Source: Spirochaetales bacterium (GTDB lineage Bacteria > Spirochaetota > Spirochaetia > JABMQR01). Taken from it: a stretch of DNA of 64,000 bases. Made by a program: the position numbers and the translations under genes. Shown in pieces: positions 39,753 to 50,325 of the stretch. The DNA lies in assembly GCA_018399255.1 (NCBI GenBank), contig JAGYPA010000011.1:1-64000 (forward strand), written 5' to 3'. Each line of letters starts with the position of its first letter. Position 1 is the first letter of the stretch. The notes below the pieces were generated by a model, which searched no databases, had not been told where the DNA came from, and saw only the letters and a list, made by a program, of their open reading frames with translations.

Positions 39753-42700
39753 AGGAGAGGCGTTCACGCAATCGGACCACCAGCTGTTCTAATTCTCTGC
39801 GCACCCCTTCTATCAGCGGCTTGAGAGCGTCCTTCCGCAGTCCTTCTCCTAGCCCTGCTTTCAGGCTGGCTTCCAGTTCTGCCGCGCTCTTTGCAACTCT
39901 GACTGCCCCGAGGGTTCCGGAAACCCCCTTAAGGCTGTGAAGAAGAAATATGGCGTCCTCACTCTTGCCATCATCAAGTAACTGCTGCAGCCGTGATATG
40001 GCATCGCCTTGCTCCTGAATGTAATCTTTAAGCAGCTTACTATAGAGTTCACGGCTTCCGAGCATGCGGTTGAGGGCGGCTTTGGTATCCAGTCCGTCAA
40101 TTTCCAACGGATCTGATTCTCTGCTGCCGCGCTTCCGGGGCCGTATATGTTTGAGCAGCATGGCAAAGAGAATTTTTGGTTCTATGGGTTTCGCCAGATG
40201 ATCATCCATTCCCGCTTCAAGACAGCGATTGACATCTTCTGCCATAGCATTGGCTGTCATGGCTACAATGGGAAGATCATCAGGATAGTCTGATGCACGG
40301 ATGGCCCGGGCGGCATCCAGTCCATCCATAACCGGCATCTGCATGTCCATCAGAATCAGGTCATAGTGCTTAGCTATCGTTTTCCTGACGGCATCGGCTC
40401 CATTGAAGGCTGCATCCACTAGCAGACCGCAACTTTCCAGAATTTCAACTGCTACCTGTACATTCAGCTCATTATCTTCAACGAGCAGAACCCGGGCTCC
40501 CCTGATCGCATCCAGATCGATTTTTTCAACTGATACGATTCTAGATTCAGCTGCAGGTCCTTCCCTACTATAACTGCGGCTAAGCACTTGAAGGGTTGTT
40601 TCATACAAAAGGCTGGTATCTACGGGTTTCATCAGAACAACTTCTATTCCTGCTCCCTTTGCATCAGCAAATACATGCTCCCGGCTTTCATCGGTAATCA
40701 CTATACATGGCGGAACAGCCTCAAAATCCAACTGCTTAATCTTGCAGGCTATTTGAATGCCATCTATGTCGACCATAAGCAGATCAGTATAGATAATCTC
40801 ATAAGGATTGCTTTCTTCGGCAGCTGTTCGAATCATGGAAAAAGCCTGCTCTGCAGAATCGGCTGAATCTACTTTCAGGCTGATGCTGGTGAGCATCTCC
40901 GTGAGCATTTGACGGGTATCGACATCGGCATCAATTACCAGAGCCCGGCGATCTTTTATCTGAAGCGCGGCAGCTGTTTTCACTTCTGAAATTTCTGGCA
41001 CCTTAAGCGCAGCAGTAAACCAGAAGGTGCTGCCTTTGCCATAGACTGACTCGACTCCTACCGTTCCATGCATAAGCTCAGCTAGATGTTTGGATATCGA
41101 CAAACCAAGTCCCGACCCTCCGTATTTGCGGGTCGTTGATGTATCAGCCTGCTGAAAGGACTGAAAAAGCTTGCTTGTTTGCTCAGCGGTCAGACCGATG
41201 CCGGTATCCTCGACCTCAAACAAAACCCGACGCTGACCCTGATCATGCTGCTGTTCTTCACACGGCTGCTCCTGCTGATCATGCTCCTGCTGATCATGCT
41301 CCTGCTCACGCTGCCCGTGCTCACGCAAGCACTCCTTGACTCGCACGACAATTCTTCCATCCCGGGTAAATTTAATCGCATTGCTGACATAGTTAACCAG
41401 TATCTGACCTAACCGCAGCGGGTCTCCTATCAGCCTGCCTGGCAAGCCGGGGTCAACTTCGAATATCAGATCGAGCCCTTTGGCTCTGCATTTTCCTTCA
41501 ATCAGGACCTTGAGATTCTGCAGGACATCACGCAAATGAAATGCGGTTTCCTCTATTTTGAGTTTTCCAGCTTCTATTTTGGAAATGTCGAGGATATCGT
41601 TGATAATCCTGAGCAAATGCTGCCCAGATGTATGAATTTTTTCTATATAGTCCTGCTGTTTAGGGGTAAGCTCGGTATTTAAGGCCAGATGGACCATACC
41701 GATAATTGCATTCATGGGAGTTCTGATCTCATGACTCATATTGGCGAGAAAATCCGACTTTGCCATTGCCGCTTTTTCGGCAAGATTTTTAGCTTCGAGA
41801 AGGTCCTGCCCCAGTTTTTTGTGTTCTGTGATATCTATTGATATGCTGCTTATGCCGATTACGCTTTCATTATGGGTCAGGGGAACTTTTACCGTCATCA
41901 GGTACTTTTCTCGGCCGTCAGTTGATGTGATGGTACGTTCGGTTCGTTCCACCTCACGTTTGTTCATAATCTGCAGATCATGCTCGTGACTGTCGGGTCC
42001 CAGAAAGCTGATCGGGGTCGTAGACCCAGATACCTGGGACCCTGACTTCTGGGACCCTGCTTTTTGGTGGAAAAGATCCAGATCGCTTTTCCTCAGCACA
42101 CTGCTGCGATCGATTCCCGCAAGTTGTTCCCAGTCTGTGTTTACATAGGTATACCGGCCGTTTCGGTCTTTTGCATAGACAATTGACTGAATGTTCTCAA
42201 GAACTGAATTGAGCAGACTCTGACTGCCGGCCAATTCATCATTCTTCTCCATTATCTCCCAGAGAAGTTCAAAGCGGGATTTTGCAGCGAGGTTTTCCCT
42301 GATGGTTTCTATCTTTTCCCGGATTTGCACGATTTCCTTTTCCTGGAGTGGGAGCCGGATATGGAGGGCGTATGTACCGTCTGCCTGAGGTTGGTATGTA
42401 AGTTCTTCAAATAATCCGCAGCAGGGAACTGCAGGCAAAGCCTTACTACCGGTGATGTTTTGTATTGTCAGAAGAATGCCCGTGATCCCCACGATCCCCG
42501 CGATTTCATCAGCAGTAGCAATGCTTCGGTAATCCTCATCATTGTCGATATCCCCGGAATTCTGTCGGTAACCGTTGTCTTCCTCTGTAGAAAGATTTCC
42601 GGTCATGCTGGTCTCTGCATAGGCTTTAAAGGAAACGGTAAGATTTCTGCTGTCTTTGAGTAAGGTTCTGTACAGGTCCGAGGCAGCCGATTCCAATCTC

Positions 42701-42816
42701 GTGCAGAAGATTTCTGAACAGCCTAGCTTTGCCGCAACCATACGGGTTTTTTTCCTGGCATCAACTAGTGACTGATTATCATACAGGATGAAGCTGCCCA
42801 AGCGGATTTCCATCAT
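39751..42816 (-). CDS. Hybrid sensor histidine kinase of the stressosome operon
   Basis: A 1021-residue soluble hybrid kinase. The first ~140 residues ([20 protein letters not shown] and following) resemble a degenerate RsbT/anti-sigma-type ATPase. A PAS domain (~200-330) precedes the His box [19 protein letters not shown] (~355). The ATPase domain follows with a His/Gln/Glu-rich tandem insert ([10 protein letters not shown]) before the G1 box EVEDTGIGL. Two receivers come next, the second with LVEDNELN and [13 protein letters not shown], and a C-terminal Hpt domain has [14 protein letters not shown]. No membrane helices are seen. It overlaps the phosphatase gene by 4 bp and is the likely output of the RsbRSTX module. 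Confidence 0.88.
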   Translation of the reverse strand: MMEIRLGSFILYDNQSLVDARKKTRMVAAKLGCSEIFCTRLESAASDLYRTLLKDSRNLTVSFKAYAETSMTGNLSTEEDNGYRQNSGDIDNDEDYRSIATADEIAGIVGITGILLTIQNITGSKALPAVPCCGLFEELTYQPQADGTYALHIRLPLQEKEIVQIREKIETIRENLAAKSRFELLWEIMEKNDELAGSQSLLNSVLENIQSIVYAKDRNGRYTYVNTDWEQLAGIDRSSVLRKSDLDLFHQKAGSQKSGSQVSGSTTPISFLGPDSHEHDLQIMNKREVERTERTITSTDGREKYLMTVKVPLTHNESVIGISSISIDITEHKKLGQDLLEAKNLAEKAAMAKSDFLANMSHEIRTPMNAIIGMVHLALNTELTPKQQDYIEKIHTSGQHLLRIINDILDISKIEAGKLKIEETAFHLRDVLQNLKVLIEGKCRAKGLDLIFEVDPGLPGRLIGDPLRLGQILVNYVSNAIKFTRDGRIVVRVKECLREHGQREQEHDQQEHDQQEQPCEEQQHDQGQRRVLFEVEDTGIGLTAEQTSKLFQSFQQADTSTTRKYGGSGLGLSISKHLAELMHGTVGVESVYGKGSTFWFTAALKVPEISEVKTAAALQIKDRRALVIDADVDTRQMLTEMLTSISLKVDSADSAEQAFSMIRTAAEESNPYEIIYTDLLMVDIDGIQIACKIKQLDFEAVPPCIVITDESREHVFADAKGAGIEVVLMKPVDTSLLYETTLQVLSRSYSREGPAAESRIVSVEKIDLDAIRGARVLLVEDNELNVQVAVEILESCGLLVDAAFNGADAVRKTIAKHYDLILMDMQMPVMDGLDAARAIRASDYPDDLPIVAMTANAMAEDVNRCLEAGMDDHLAKPIEPKILFAMLLKHIRPRKRGSRESDPLEIDGLDTKAALNRMLGSRELYSKLLKDYIQEQGDAISRLQQLLDDGKSEDAIFLLHSLKGVSGTLGAVRVAKSAAELEASLKAGLGEGLRKDALKPLIEGVRRELEQLVVRLRERLS

Positions 42817-43505
42817 AATTCAGCTGCCCTCTCCCCAGGTGATCGGGGGTCTCTGGATAGGGAGTCTTGGGCATTCTCTTCATCCTGAACATATTTCACC
42901 ACTATACAGGAAGCATCATCGCTTTCCTTCGCGCAGTTTTTCATTATGCTGGAGACCATCTCCTCTGCCGTTCCCGGTATTCCCTGCGCTGCCTGCGTTC
43001 CCTGCGTTCCCAATGAGCGTTCGATGCAGCTTGCCGAACCGGCAAATTCACGGATGCCGTCGGAAAAAAGCGTCAGGATATCATCGGGATGCAAGGTTAC
43101 ATGGGCAACCTGCGGTTTAATACGCCCGAAGCCCACCACACCGTCACGCAGGACCATACGAAGCGGATGACCGCCGAAGATTTTTACGACGATATTGCCT
43201 ATTCCTGAATAACTCAACCTTCCAGTGTTAACATCCAACCGACAGAGGGCTGCTACTGCCCCCCTGGTGCCGAAGATATGGCGGTGCAGCCCTTCAAGCA
43301 GGAGGGCAAGATTACTGAAGTCGCGCTCTTCGAGATATGCAACGATCATTTCAGCCACTTTTCTTGCATCTGGCCCATGACCGAGAACATCAATGAGGGC
43401 AACACACAGATAAGCTCCATCGCTGCGGACATAAGCATAGTCGCCGCATTGGGAGAGATCCCCAAACATTGCCCGCATAGCAAGCCCATAGTCAGCTTTG
43501 CCCAT
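42813..43505 (-). CDS. rsbX: RsbX-like PP2C/SpoIIE phosphatase
   Basis: A 230-residue serine phosphatase. It has [16 protein letters not shown], the metal-binding Asp in [28 protein letters not shown] and [28 protein letters not shown] stretch marks a short coding repeat. The start at 43505 follows ATGGAGGCAGC; it overlaps the rsbT stop by 14 bp. RsbX resets the stressosome by removing phosphate from RsbS and RsbR. Confidence 0.85.
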   Translation of the reverse strand: MGKADYGLAMRAMFGDLSQCGDYAYVRSDGAYLCVALIDVLGHGPDARKVAEMIVAYLEERDFSNLALLLEGLHRHIFGTRGAVAALCRLDVNTGRLSYSGIGNIVVKIFGGHPLRMVLRDGVVGFGRIKPQVAHVTLHPDDILTLFSDGIREFAGSASCIERSLGTQGTQAAQGIPGTAEEMVSSIMKNCAKESDDASCIVVKYVQDEENAQDSLSRDPRSPGERAAEL

Positions 43506-43935
43506 GCTGCCTCCATTTTCTCGCTGCAATCTTCACGCCGATACCTATTTGCGAATATATAGTGAATTCATCCATAATCCGTTTAACGCTTGGCAGACCG
43601 GATCCCAGACTGCCCTTTTTAGTGGTATACTTATCCTGCATGGCCAGATCAACATTTTCTATTCCCGGACCTGAATCCGAGGCAAGCAGCTCGATGCCTG
43701 CTCGACTGTTACCGCTGTCCCGAATGATGCGTATTGCAACTTCTCCCGCTGATGCATAGCGATAGATATTAGTAGCAAGTTCAGACGCGGCAGCAGCGAT
43801 AAGAAACTCATCATTCTCATTGAATCCGGCTTTTCTTGCCAGCATACGTGCAATCGAAATTACATACCCCCCATCGGTATCCTTGCTGATGACAATAGTT
43901 CTCGATTCAGTCGGAAAGCCTGGCCTTTCGCTCAT
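43492..43935 (-). CDS. rsbT: RsbT-like switch serine kinase
   Basis: A 147-residue GHKL kinase. The N box is ELATNIYRYASAGEVAI and the G1/lid region is SDSGPGIENVDLAMQDKYTT followed by GSLGSGLPSVKRIMDEF, both close to Bacillus RsbT. RsbT phosphorylates RsbS and RsbR in the stressosome, then leaves to activate a partner. The usual partner RsbU is not encoded here, so the hybrid kinase downstream is a candidate. It overlaps rsbS by 4 bp. Confidence 0.9.
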   Translation of the reverse strand: MSERPGFPTESRTIVISKDTDGGYVISIARMLARKAGFNENDEFLIAAAASELATNIYRYASAGEVAIRIIRDSGNSRAGIELLASDSGPGIENVDLAMQDKYTTKKGSLGSGLPSVKRIMDEFTIYSQIGIGVKIAARKWRQHGQS

Positions 43936-44315
43936 AATGAAGATTCCTGAGCCAGCAGTTCAAGCCCCTGTTCGAGGTTAAGTGCCGTTTGAATAGTAAC
44001 TGTATCAAAATCGATTCCCAAATCAATGAGACTGATAACGACCCCCGGTTTCAACCCGACCCATACCACCTTGACACCCATGAGCTGTAGAGCTTTAGAT
44101 ACGTCGTGCAGCATCCTCATAGAAAAGGTATCAAGCATCTGTACCATCGAAAAGTTAAGTATTACCCCCTTGATATGCAGCTGATTGGATTGCGTGGTTA
44201 TTACGGAGGCAAAGGCTGAAAGATCCTCATCACTCATTTCATCAGCTATTGCAACAATTAAGCTGCTGCTGATTTCCGTGACCGATGTCCGCAGGAAACT
44301 CTCATTTTCGTCCAT
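43932..44315 (-). CDS. rsbS: RsbS-like STAS scaffold protein
   Basis: A 127-residue STAS-domain protein. The segment MVQMLDTFSMRMLHDVSKAL covers the phosphorylation loop, where the target Ser of Bacillus RsbS is replaced by Thr (LDTF), with an adjacent Ser. GVKVVWVGLKPGVVISLIDL and GIDFDTV follow as in RsbS. It would form the stressosome core with the RsbR-like protein encoded nine bases upstream. Confidence 0.88.
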   Translation of the reverse strand: MDENESFLRTSVTEISSSLIVAIADEMSDEDLSAFASVITTQSNQLHIKGVILNFSMVQMLDTFSMRMLHDVSKALQLMGVKVVWVGLKPGVVISLIDLGIDFDTVTIQTALNLEQGLELLAQESSL

Positions 44316-44324
44316 AAAGGCTCC

Positions 44325-45134
44325 TCAGGTTATTTTCTGAACCTTCATATTCAGGATCCGAAAGGCTTCAGCAAGCCCGTCGCTAAGCGTAGATTTTGTG
44401 GTAATAGAGTCCACCATGTCTATGCCTAGCTGAATAATGGTCTGGGCTACGGCTGGCGATATACCCGACAAGATACACTCACAACCCATAAGGCGGGTAG
44501 CTTTTGTAATCTTTATGAGGTGGTTTGCTATGGCTGTATCTACGGCGGCTACTCCCTGAATGTCCAGAAGAATTACTTTTGCCGATGTCTCTACTATTTT
44601 GTTAAGCATGCTTTCCATCATCAGCTGGGCTCTGAGAGAATCAACGACACCAATCACAGGAAGAACCAGTACACCATCCCAGAGCTTGATGGTCGGGGTA
44701 GACATCTGGCGGCTCTGCTCCTGCAGGCGTTCTTCGTAAGAAACCTGTTCACTGATATCAACAATATATTCAAGCCCGCCTACTATATTCCCCCCTTCGT
44801 CTTTCAGAGGAACAGCATAGTACATGATGTGTTTATCACCATCACTGAGAGGTATTTTGTTCCTTGATGATACCATTTCTCCGGTAGTCATCGCTTTACG
44901 CATGCAGCACCTATCGTTGTTGCAGTGGGGAGTGTGAAATTGATTGTAACAGTGTTTGCCGATAAGCTCGCCGCGGTTTTTTCCGAGCAGCTCCGCACCG
45001 ACCTGATTCATATAGATTATCTCAAAATCTCGATTGACTGCCATAACGGGGGTTGGAATCTGATCCAACAGCTGAAGTTTCAGATCTGTGCTAATTTCCT
45101 GTCGCATTACCGGATTATCTATACGGTTATCCAT
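44325..45134 (-). CDS. rsbR: RsbR-like stressosome sensor, PAS-STAS
   Basis: A 269-residue protein. Residues ~20-130 form a PAS domain (TPVMAVNRDFEIIYMNQVGA) with a Cys/His cluster HTPHCNNDRCCMRKAM, seen in a PAS subgroup. The C-terminal STAS domain reads VILLDIQGVAAVDTAIANHL and GISPAVAQTIIQLGIDM, closely matching Bacillus RsbRA with the phosphorylatable Thr in VDTA and a second in SITTKSTL. The start at 45134 follows GGGAGGA. The globin-like sensor of Bacillus RsbR is replaced by PAS, so the signal is different. It is the first gene of the stressosome operon. Confidence 0.9.
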   Translation of the reverse strand: MDNRIDNPVMRQEISTDLKLQLLDQIPTPVMAVNRDFEIIYMNQVGAELLGKNRGELIGKHCYNQFHTPHCNNDRCCMRKAMTTGEMVSSRNKIPLSDGDKHIMYYAVPLKDEGGNIVGGLEYIVDISEQVSYEERLQEQSRQMSTPTIKLWDGVLVLPVIGVVDSLRAQLMMESMLNKIVETSAKVILLDIQGVAAVDTAIANHLIKITKATRLMGCECILSGISPAVAQTIIQLGIDMVDSITTKSTLSDGLAEAFRILNMKVQKIT

Positions 45135-45260
45135 ACTTTTTCCTCCCAAAGAAAAACGGAGACAAATGGTAAGTTTTTATACTATACATATTATTACATT
45201 AATTCCATTTATGCACTTGTAGGATTATCGGTAATTTTCGTCCAGCAGAGGTGTCGTCGC

Positions 45261-45320
45261 GGGGGGGGGTACCGGTTACCCGGCCCCCCCCACACAGGGT
45301 CTTCAGAGGTGTCTGACACC
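45261..45320. repeat. G9/C8 hairpin and GGTGTC palindrome
   Basis: A run of nine G (45261-45269) faces a run of eight C (45284-45291) with TACCGG and TTACCCGG between, giving a very stable stem. GGTGTCTGACACC follows at 45308-45320. The stretch lies between the stressosome operon start and the 3' end of the serine-hydrolase gene. Confidence 0.6.
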
Positions 45321-45358
45321 TTCCAGAGCCCTTGAAGGGCCCTAGAAATGGCACGGTT

Positions 45359-46574
45359 CTATATGAGCAGTTCGATTGCCGCCTTGGAAATTGCCTGGCG
45401 ATAGGGGGTTATATCTGTCGGGCGGGGGACGTGGAGGCGATTGGTGAGGATTGTAATCGTCAAGCCAGCTGCAGGATTGATATGCAGGTAGGTACCGGTA
45501 AATCCGGTATGACCAAACCCGCCCCCTGGATAGTTTGGCCCAAATTGAAATCCATACCCGCGATCAGATTCACTTGATAAGGCACTGCTATCCAAAGGGT
45601 TCGCAGCTCTCTGTCTGCTGACAGCTGCTGTTATAATTGCTGGATCAAGATATCCGTCAGTTCCAGATATCCAGTCTCCAGCTGACGCGATCCTGCTCAG
45701 GGCCGGATCCGAGGAGTAAATACCATGCAAATACAGGTTTCCTAAACGTGCTGTATCGGAAGCATCGGCAAATATGCCGGCATGTCCTGCTGCTCCATTG
45801 AAGTAGTAAAAACAGTTTCCGTCATTGCAGGCTCCCTGCATAGGCACGGTATCATCCCGCCATCCGGTAAATTCAAGTCCCAGCTCACTCACCATACGCT
45901 TTTCAATTTGATTGCCATACTCGGTTGCCGCAATATTGGTTAAGTTGTTCCTGTCGGGGTTATATGTTGCCGAATGCATATTCAGCGGGGTGAAAACCAG
46001 TTCCTGTATTGCCTGCGGCAGGGGTTTGCACAGGATACGCTCCACAGCCAGACCCAGGAGGATATAATTCAGATCGGAGTAGATTACTTGATTTTTACGG
46101 GGATGTTCTGCCATGACTGAGGCCAGTATGGCTTCGAACGGTTCATCCGACCGGGTATAACAGGGAAACCAATAATGAATTCCGGTAGAATGATTAAGCA
46201 GTGAGGCGATATCAACCTGAGCCAACGAAGTTCTCAGCAGGGGATCGGTAAAAGCAGTCAAGTCAAGAATCGATGTCTGCAGTTTAAGGGCACCGATGGA
46301 AACCAGTCGGAGAATTGCCGTAGAAGTAAACAGTTTCGACAGAGATGCAAGGTCAAACAAGTGCTTTGTGCTCATCGGAATGCGCTGATTTTCGTGCAGG
46401 AGGGCATTACCCCAGGCTTTTTCAATTACCAGACTGCCAAAGTGCTCAACTCTGACTACCGCACCTCTAAAGTGCTCGTTTTCCAGCGCTTTCTGTGTTA
46501 TGTAATCAAATACAACCGCGGGTCGACCATCAGCTTTTATTGGTCCTTTCTATCTTCATGCATTCTATCTTCAT
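45359..46574 (-). pseudogene. Beta-lactamase-family serine hydrolase with an N-terminal frameshift
   Basis: The main frame (338 codons from an internal ATG at 46375) has the SxxK motif in LFDLASLSKLFTST, YSDLNYILLG for the second motif and GFGHTGFTGTYLHI for the third. The same frame continues upstream without a start: HFRGAVVRVEHFG, then LVIEKAWGNALLHENQRIP, the usual first strands of the fold. The only good start is ATG at 46574, which has GGAGG upstream but lies in another frame (MKIECMKIERTNK). Dropping one A from AAAA at 46535-46538 joins the two. It may be a pseudogene, a slippage-controlled gene or a sequencing error. The family includes penicillin-binding, esterase and amidase-like enzymes; a role in murein turnover would fit the neighbours. 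Confidence 0.72.
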
Positions 46575-46650
46575 GGCATCCTCCGGCCCATTTCCGTAAC
46601 CTGCTGGGTTCATCAGACACTTTGCCGGGATTTTACCATGAGTATCTCCG

Positions 46651-47132
46651 TTATGCCCGGCCGGGCGAACTCTGAAGCACCCCTGCCCTTCGGTATCCAT
46701 GCTGTTCATAAAAAAGCTATAGCCTGGGTGTTAAAGTCTGAAACAAGGGAGGCAGAAGTCCCGTCCTACCGTCATTGTTCGCCGCTCAAACTCTCGGAGC
46801 AGGGCAGAACCAACTCCTGATCCCCGGAAATGTTTATCAACTGCAATCAGGCGTAAGTAGGGAGCAGAAGAAAATGCCCCACGGGGATCCACCCACGCAA
46901 AACCTGCCGGACGGCCGTCAATCTCTGCCACTATGACAAAATTGCTTGACGGTGTACCCGAACTTGACGGTGGACCCGAGGTGAAAAACCCTGTTTCGGC
47001 AGCAGCGGAAGTCAAATCCTTTGCCAGCGTGTTCTCCGTAAGCCCATACGCTTTTCCTATGGGAGAAGCACAGGCTATCGCGGCACAGGCGGGTGCATCG
47101 GCAGGAAGCATCGTCCTCATCGTTACTGACAT
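46651..47132 (-). pseudogene. GNAT-family acetyltransferase, 3' frameshifts
   Basis: The intact 5' part (start 47132, AGGAG upstream) encodes MSVTMRTMLPADAPACAAIA, FAWVDPRGAFSSAPYLRLIA and the acetyl-CoA loop FRGSGVGSALLREFE. The frame then ends at 46731 with a short alien tail. Other frames continue the fold as SDFNTQAIAF and, after loss of one T from a T-run near 46685, YEQHGYRRAGV to a stop at 46651. Two small indels therefore separate it from a normal ~160-residue GNAT. The substrate is unknown. It lies four bases from the dipeptide epimerase gene and was probably its operon partner. Confidence 0.7.
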
Positions 47133-47136
47133 GGTA

Positions 47137-48234
47137 TTACTCCTGATAGAATGTCGGAAGTGATTCAATAAATGCACGCAGTTCAGGTGACGGATGCAGC
47201 CCGCCCGTCTGGATGGAAGGAATCTCATCGGGATAGCTCAAGCCTGTAAACAGATTATCGGCAAGAAGGAGGGGTGAATCCAGATCTATCCAGGTGCATA
47301 AAGGAGCAAGAGGTAGGGCTGCCCCTATGCCGAGGCTGGATTCCACCATTGAACTCAGCATGATCTGCAATCCTGCATCCCGAGCCGCGTTAATTAGCGA
47401 TAAAGCCGCTGCCGGACCTCCCGTTTTGGCAATTTTAACAACTATACCGGATATACTTGGGGCCTCAGCAAGGTAGCGCCTGAGATGATCAATATCCCGA
47501 ACGCTTTCATCAAGGATGATAGGTACGGAAGTATTCCGGGCCAGCTGCTCAATTTCTTTCGGGGTTCCTGCGCTTGGTTCTTCGATACATTCAACCCCCA
47601 ATCGCTCGAGGGCAGCAATGCTGCCGGGAGCCTCTTTCAGAGACCAGCCCTGATTGGCATCGATTCGAATCGATGCTTCAGGAAGCTTCTCCCTGATCCG
47701 CCTTATCCTTTCGATATCACCAGGAATGCCGGCTTTAATCTTCAATCGACTGAAACCGCTGTCAGCTGCCCGCTGAACCATATTTTGAATATTTTCGTCG
47801 TAGGCAATGGTGAAGGATGTAGGTGGGACTTCCTGTGTCTGAGTAATTCCAAGTCCGACCTCGCCGCTGATTCCAATCCCGAGGATACTGGCCGGGGTTT
47901 TATTCTCCATCGCACTCTGAAGACCGACAACAGCACTTTGAAAAGCACCGGCACTGGCGGGATAGGCAAAGCGCGGATAAACACCGATATTCCGGGAAAT
48001 AAGCTCTGAAATCAGTCCCTGAATTCGTCGGGAACCCAGGCCTGCTCGTAAATCAGCTGCAATTTCATCTGCTGAGACTCCATAGTACGGCACGCCTGGT
48101 GCTTCTCCATACCCTGTAAAAGCGCCTTTGCGTAGTACGATGAAGACATTTTCCCGATAATCATAGGTCCCATGGGCTATCCGGAAGGGGGTACGCAATA
48201 CAAGACGCTGTTTGAATATTTTTATATCAATCAC
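47137..48234 (-). CDS. Dipeptide epimerase (L-Ala-D/L-Glu type), enolase superfamily
   Basis: A 365-residue enolase-superfamily enzyme. The catalytic KxK is in SRLKIKAGIP, and metal ligands lie in SIRIDANQGW (Asp), VECIEEPS (Glu) and IILDESV (Asp). The opposing Lys is in IVVKIAKTGG, and the dipeptide-specific LDSPLLLADN is near the C-terminus. These features match the YcjG/YkfB dipeptide epimerases that convert L-Ala-D-Glu from murein to L-Ala-L-Glu. It lies downstream of an oligopeptide importer, AnmK and MurQ genes, which strongly supports murein peptide recycling. Confidence 0.9.
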   Translation of the reverse strand: MIDIKIFKQRLVLRTPFRIAHGTYDYRENVFIVLRKGAFTGYGEAPGVPYYGVSADEIAADLRAGLGSRRIQGLISELISRNIGVYPRFAYPASAGAFQSAVVGLQSAMENKTPASILGIGISGEVGLGITQTQEVPPTSFTIAYDENIQNMVQRAADSGFSRLKIKAGIPGDIERIRRIREKLPEASIRIDANQGWSLKEAPGSIAALERLGVECIEEPSAGTPKEIEQLARNTSVPIILDESVRDIDHLRRYLAEAPSISGIVVKIAKTGGPAAALSLINAARDAGLQIMLSSMVESSLGIGAALPLAPLCTWIDLDSPLLLADNLFTGLSYPDEIPSIQTGGLHPSPELRAFIESLPTFYQE

Positions 48235-48244
48235 GGTTAAAATC

Positions 48245-48310
48245 GCTCCTCTGCCGCTTCACAGCTCGCTTCTCGGCCGCTTCACAGCTCGCTTCTCGGC
48301 CGCTTCACAG
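48245..48310. repeat. 23-bp minisatellite spanning a stop codon
   Basis: About 2.7 copies of CGCTTCTCGGCCGCTTCACA plus GCT. On the minus strand the first copy contains the TGA stop of the OppF-type gene (48305-48307), and the rest lies in the gap before the epimerase. Confidence 0.85.
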
Positions 48311-49324
48311 CGCAAAACCACTGGGAGAAGCGTAGAGAAAGCAGGCGACCTCATGCTCTTCATCAACCATCTGAAGCTGTGGAGCCTCCAGCCGGCATCG
48401 GTCCATCACCTCGGGACAGCGATCGGCAAAAGGGCATCCGGATCGAGCCGCAGAGGGCGACGGAACATCACCCTGTAAAATAATTCTCCGTCTTTTCCGC
48501 TCACGTCTCGGATCCGGCAAGGGCACGGCTGAGAGAAGCGCCCGCGAATAGGGATGCATAGGCTGTCTATACAAAACGGCCGCATCGGCAGTCTCAACTA
48601 TATGGCCAAGATACATAACCGCAATTCTGGAACAGAAATACTCTACAACCGCCAGATCATGGGCAATAAACAAAAATGTGAGGTCAAACTCATCCTGCAG
48701 ATCCTTCAGCAGATTCAAAATCTGAGACTGAATCGATACATCCAGGGCTGATACTGGTTCATCTGCCAGTATCAGCTTTGGCCCCAGGGCTAACGCACGG
48801 GCAATACCAATCCGCTGACGCTGGCCGCCTGAAAATTCATGCGGATAACGATCGGCAAATGAGGAAGAGAGGCCGCAGCGGTCCATAAGGGAGGCCGCCT
48901 TCTTTCGAATCTCATCTTCAGATAGCGTAATGATACCCCTTCGGGCATAAATCCGTAAGGGCTCCGCTATCAGATCCCCTGCCCGCATCCTCGGATTGAG
49001 AGAAGAATAGGGATCCTGAAAAACTATCTGGAAATTCATCCGCTCGCGCCGCAATTCTTCAGGCGACATAGCAGCAAGATCCTTCCCCTCGAAAAAGATA
49101 TGCCCGGCTGTAACCGTTTGCAGCTGAGCAATAGCCATGGCTGTCGTCGACTTTCCGCAGCCGGACTCTCCAACAAGACCAAGGGCCTCACCCCTGCGAA
49201 CGATAAAGCTGACACCGTCTACTGCCCTGATTGCCCCTACCTTGCGCTTGAACAAAATCCCCTTCTCTATAGGAAAATGAACGCTGAGATCTTGTACATC
49301 CAATAATATATCTTTATCAGCCAT
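48305..49324 (-). CDS. Oligopeptide/dipeptide ABC transporter ATPase, OppF/DppF type
   Basis: A 339-residue ATPase: Walker [15 protein letters not shown]-loop [14 protein letters not shown], signature [15 protein letters not shown], Walker [15 protein letters not shown]. The C-terminal oligo_HPY extension has the metal-cluster-type [14 protein letters not shown]. The start at 49324 overlaps the OppD-type stop by 8 bp and has AAGGAA upstream. It pairs with the next ATPase to power peptide import. Confidence 0.93.
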   Translation of the reverse strand: MADKDILLDVQDLSVHFPIEKGILFKRKVGAIRAVDGVSFIVRRGEALGLVGESGCGKSTTAMAIAQLQTVTAGHIFFEGKDLAAMSPEELRRERMNFQIVFQDPYSSLNPRMRAGDLIAEPLRIYARRGIITLSEDEIRKKAASLMDRCGLSSSFADRYPHEFSGGQRQRIGIARALALGPKLILADEPVSALDVSIQSQILNLLKDLQDEFDLTFLFIAHDLAVVEYFCSRIAVMYLGHIVETADAAVLYRQPMHPYSRALLSAVPLPDPRRERKRRRIILQGDVPSPSAARSGCPFADRCPEVMDRCRLEAPQLQMVDEEHEVACFLYASPSGFAL

Positions 49325-50315
49325 TATTATATTCCTTTGCATGGAGCCAGCAGGCAGCGGTACGCGACGCATCCCCATTAATGATAAATTCAGGAGGACT
49401 CTGCTTTGAGCAGATATTCATGGCCTTCTCGCATCGGGGCTGGAACGGACACCCTGGGGGAATATCAATGAGATTGGGCGGAGCCCCGGAAATCGTATGA
49501 AGCCGGCTGCCGCCCGCCCGGTCAATCCGCGGGATCGAATCCAGCAGCCCCCTCGTATACGGATGCTGAGGATCATAAAAGAGATCATCTATAGCAGCGC
49601 GCTCTACAATCCGTCCCGCATACATAACACAGACAGAATCGCACATATCAGCGACAACCCCGAGATCATGGGTTATCATGATGACGGAGGTGGATTTTTC
49701 CCGGGAAAGATTCTTGATAAGCTCGAGGATCTGAGCCTGAATAGTAACATCAAGGGCTGTCGTAGGTTCATCTGCTATAAGTATTTCCGGATCGCACGAG
49801 AGAGCCATAGCAATCATGACCCGCTGGCGCATACCGCCGGAAAACTGGTGTGGATAGTTATCAGCCCGCTGTTCAGCATCCGGGATACCGATCAGTTTGA
49901 GCAGGTCGATGGATTTTGCCTTAGCTTCTTTCTTACGCATTCCATGATGCAGACGGAGCGCTTCCGCTATCTGATACCAAACTTTAATAACGGGATTCAG
50001 CGATGTCAGCGGGTCCTGAAAAATCATGGAAATATGCTTGCCGCGTACGGTTCGAATCTCCTCCTCAGACCGCTCGAACATGTTTTCTCCCTTGAAAATC
50101 ACTTGCCCTGCGGTTATGCGTCCCGGGGGATACTGAATGAGCTTGAGGATGGAAAGATTTGTCACCGATTTTCCCGACCCCGATTCTCCTACAATGCCCA
50201 GAGTCTTACCCCTTTCCAGGGAAAAGGAAACATCATTGACTGCGTTTACGATTCCACGTTCGGTACGGAACTCGGTCATGAGCCCCTGCACCTGGAGTAT
50301 CGTTTCGTTATTCAT
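49317..50315 (-). CDS. Oligopeptide/dipeptide ABC transporter ATPase, OppD/DppD type
   Basis: A 332-residue ATPase with Walker [27 protein letters not shown], signature [15 protein letters not shown], Walker [15 protein letters not shown] and the C-terminal [14 protein letters not shown]. The start at 50315 follows AGGAG with eight bases between. Longer in-frame extensions overlap the permease gene and lack a ribosome site. It belongs to the five-gene peptide importer. Confidence 0.93.
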   Translation of the reverse strand: MNNETILQVQGLMTEFRTERGIVNAVNDVSFSLERGKTLGIVGESGSGKSVTNLSILKLIQYPPGRITAGQVIFKGENMFERSEEEIRTVRGKHISMIFQDPLTSLNPVIKVWYQIAEALRLHHGMRKKEAKAKSIDLLKLIGIPDAEQRADNYPHQFSGGMRQRVMIAMALSCDPEILIADEPTTALDVTIQAQILELIKNLSREKSTSVIMITHDLGVVADMCDSVCVMYAGRIVERAAIDDLFYDPQHPYTRGLLDSIPRIDRAGGSRLHTISGAPPNLIDIPPGCPFQPRCEKAMNICSKQSPPEFIINGDASRTAACWLHAKEYNNG

Positions 50316-50325
50316 TGGCATACTC

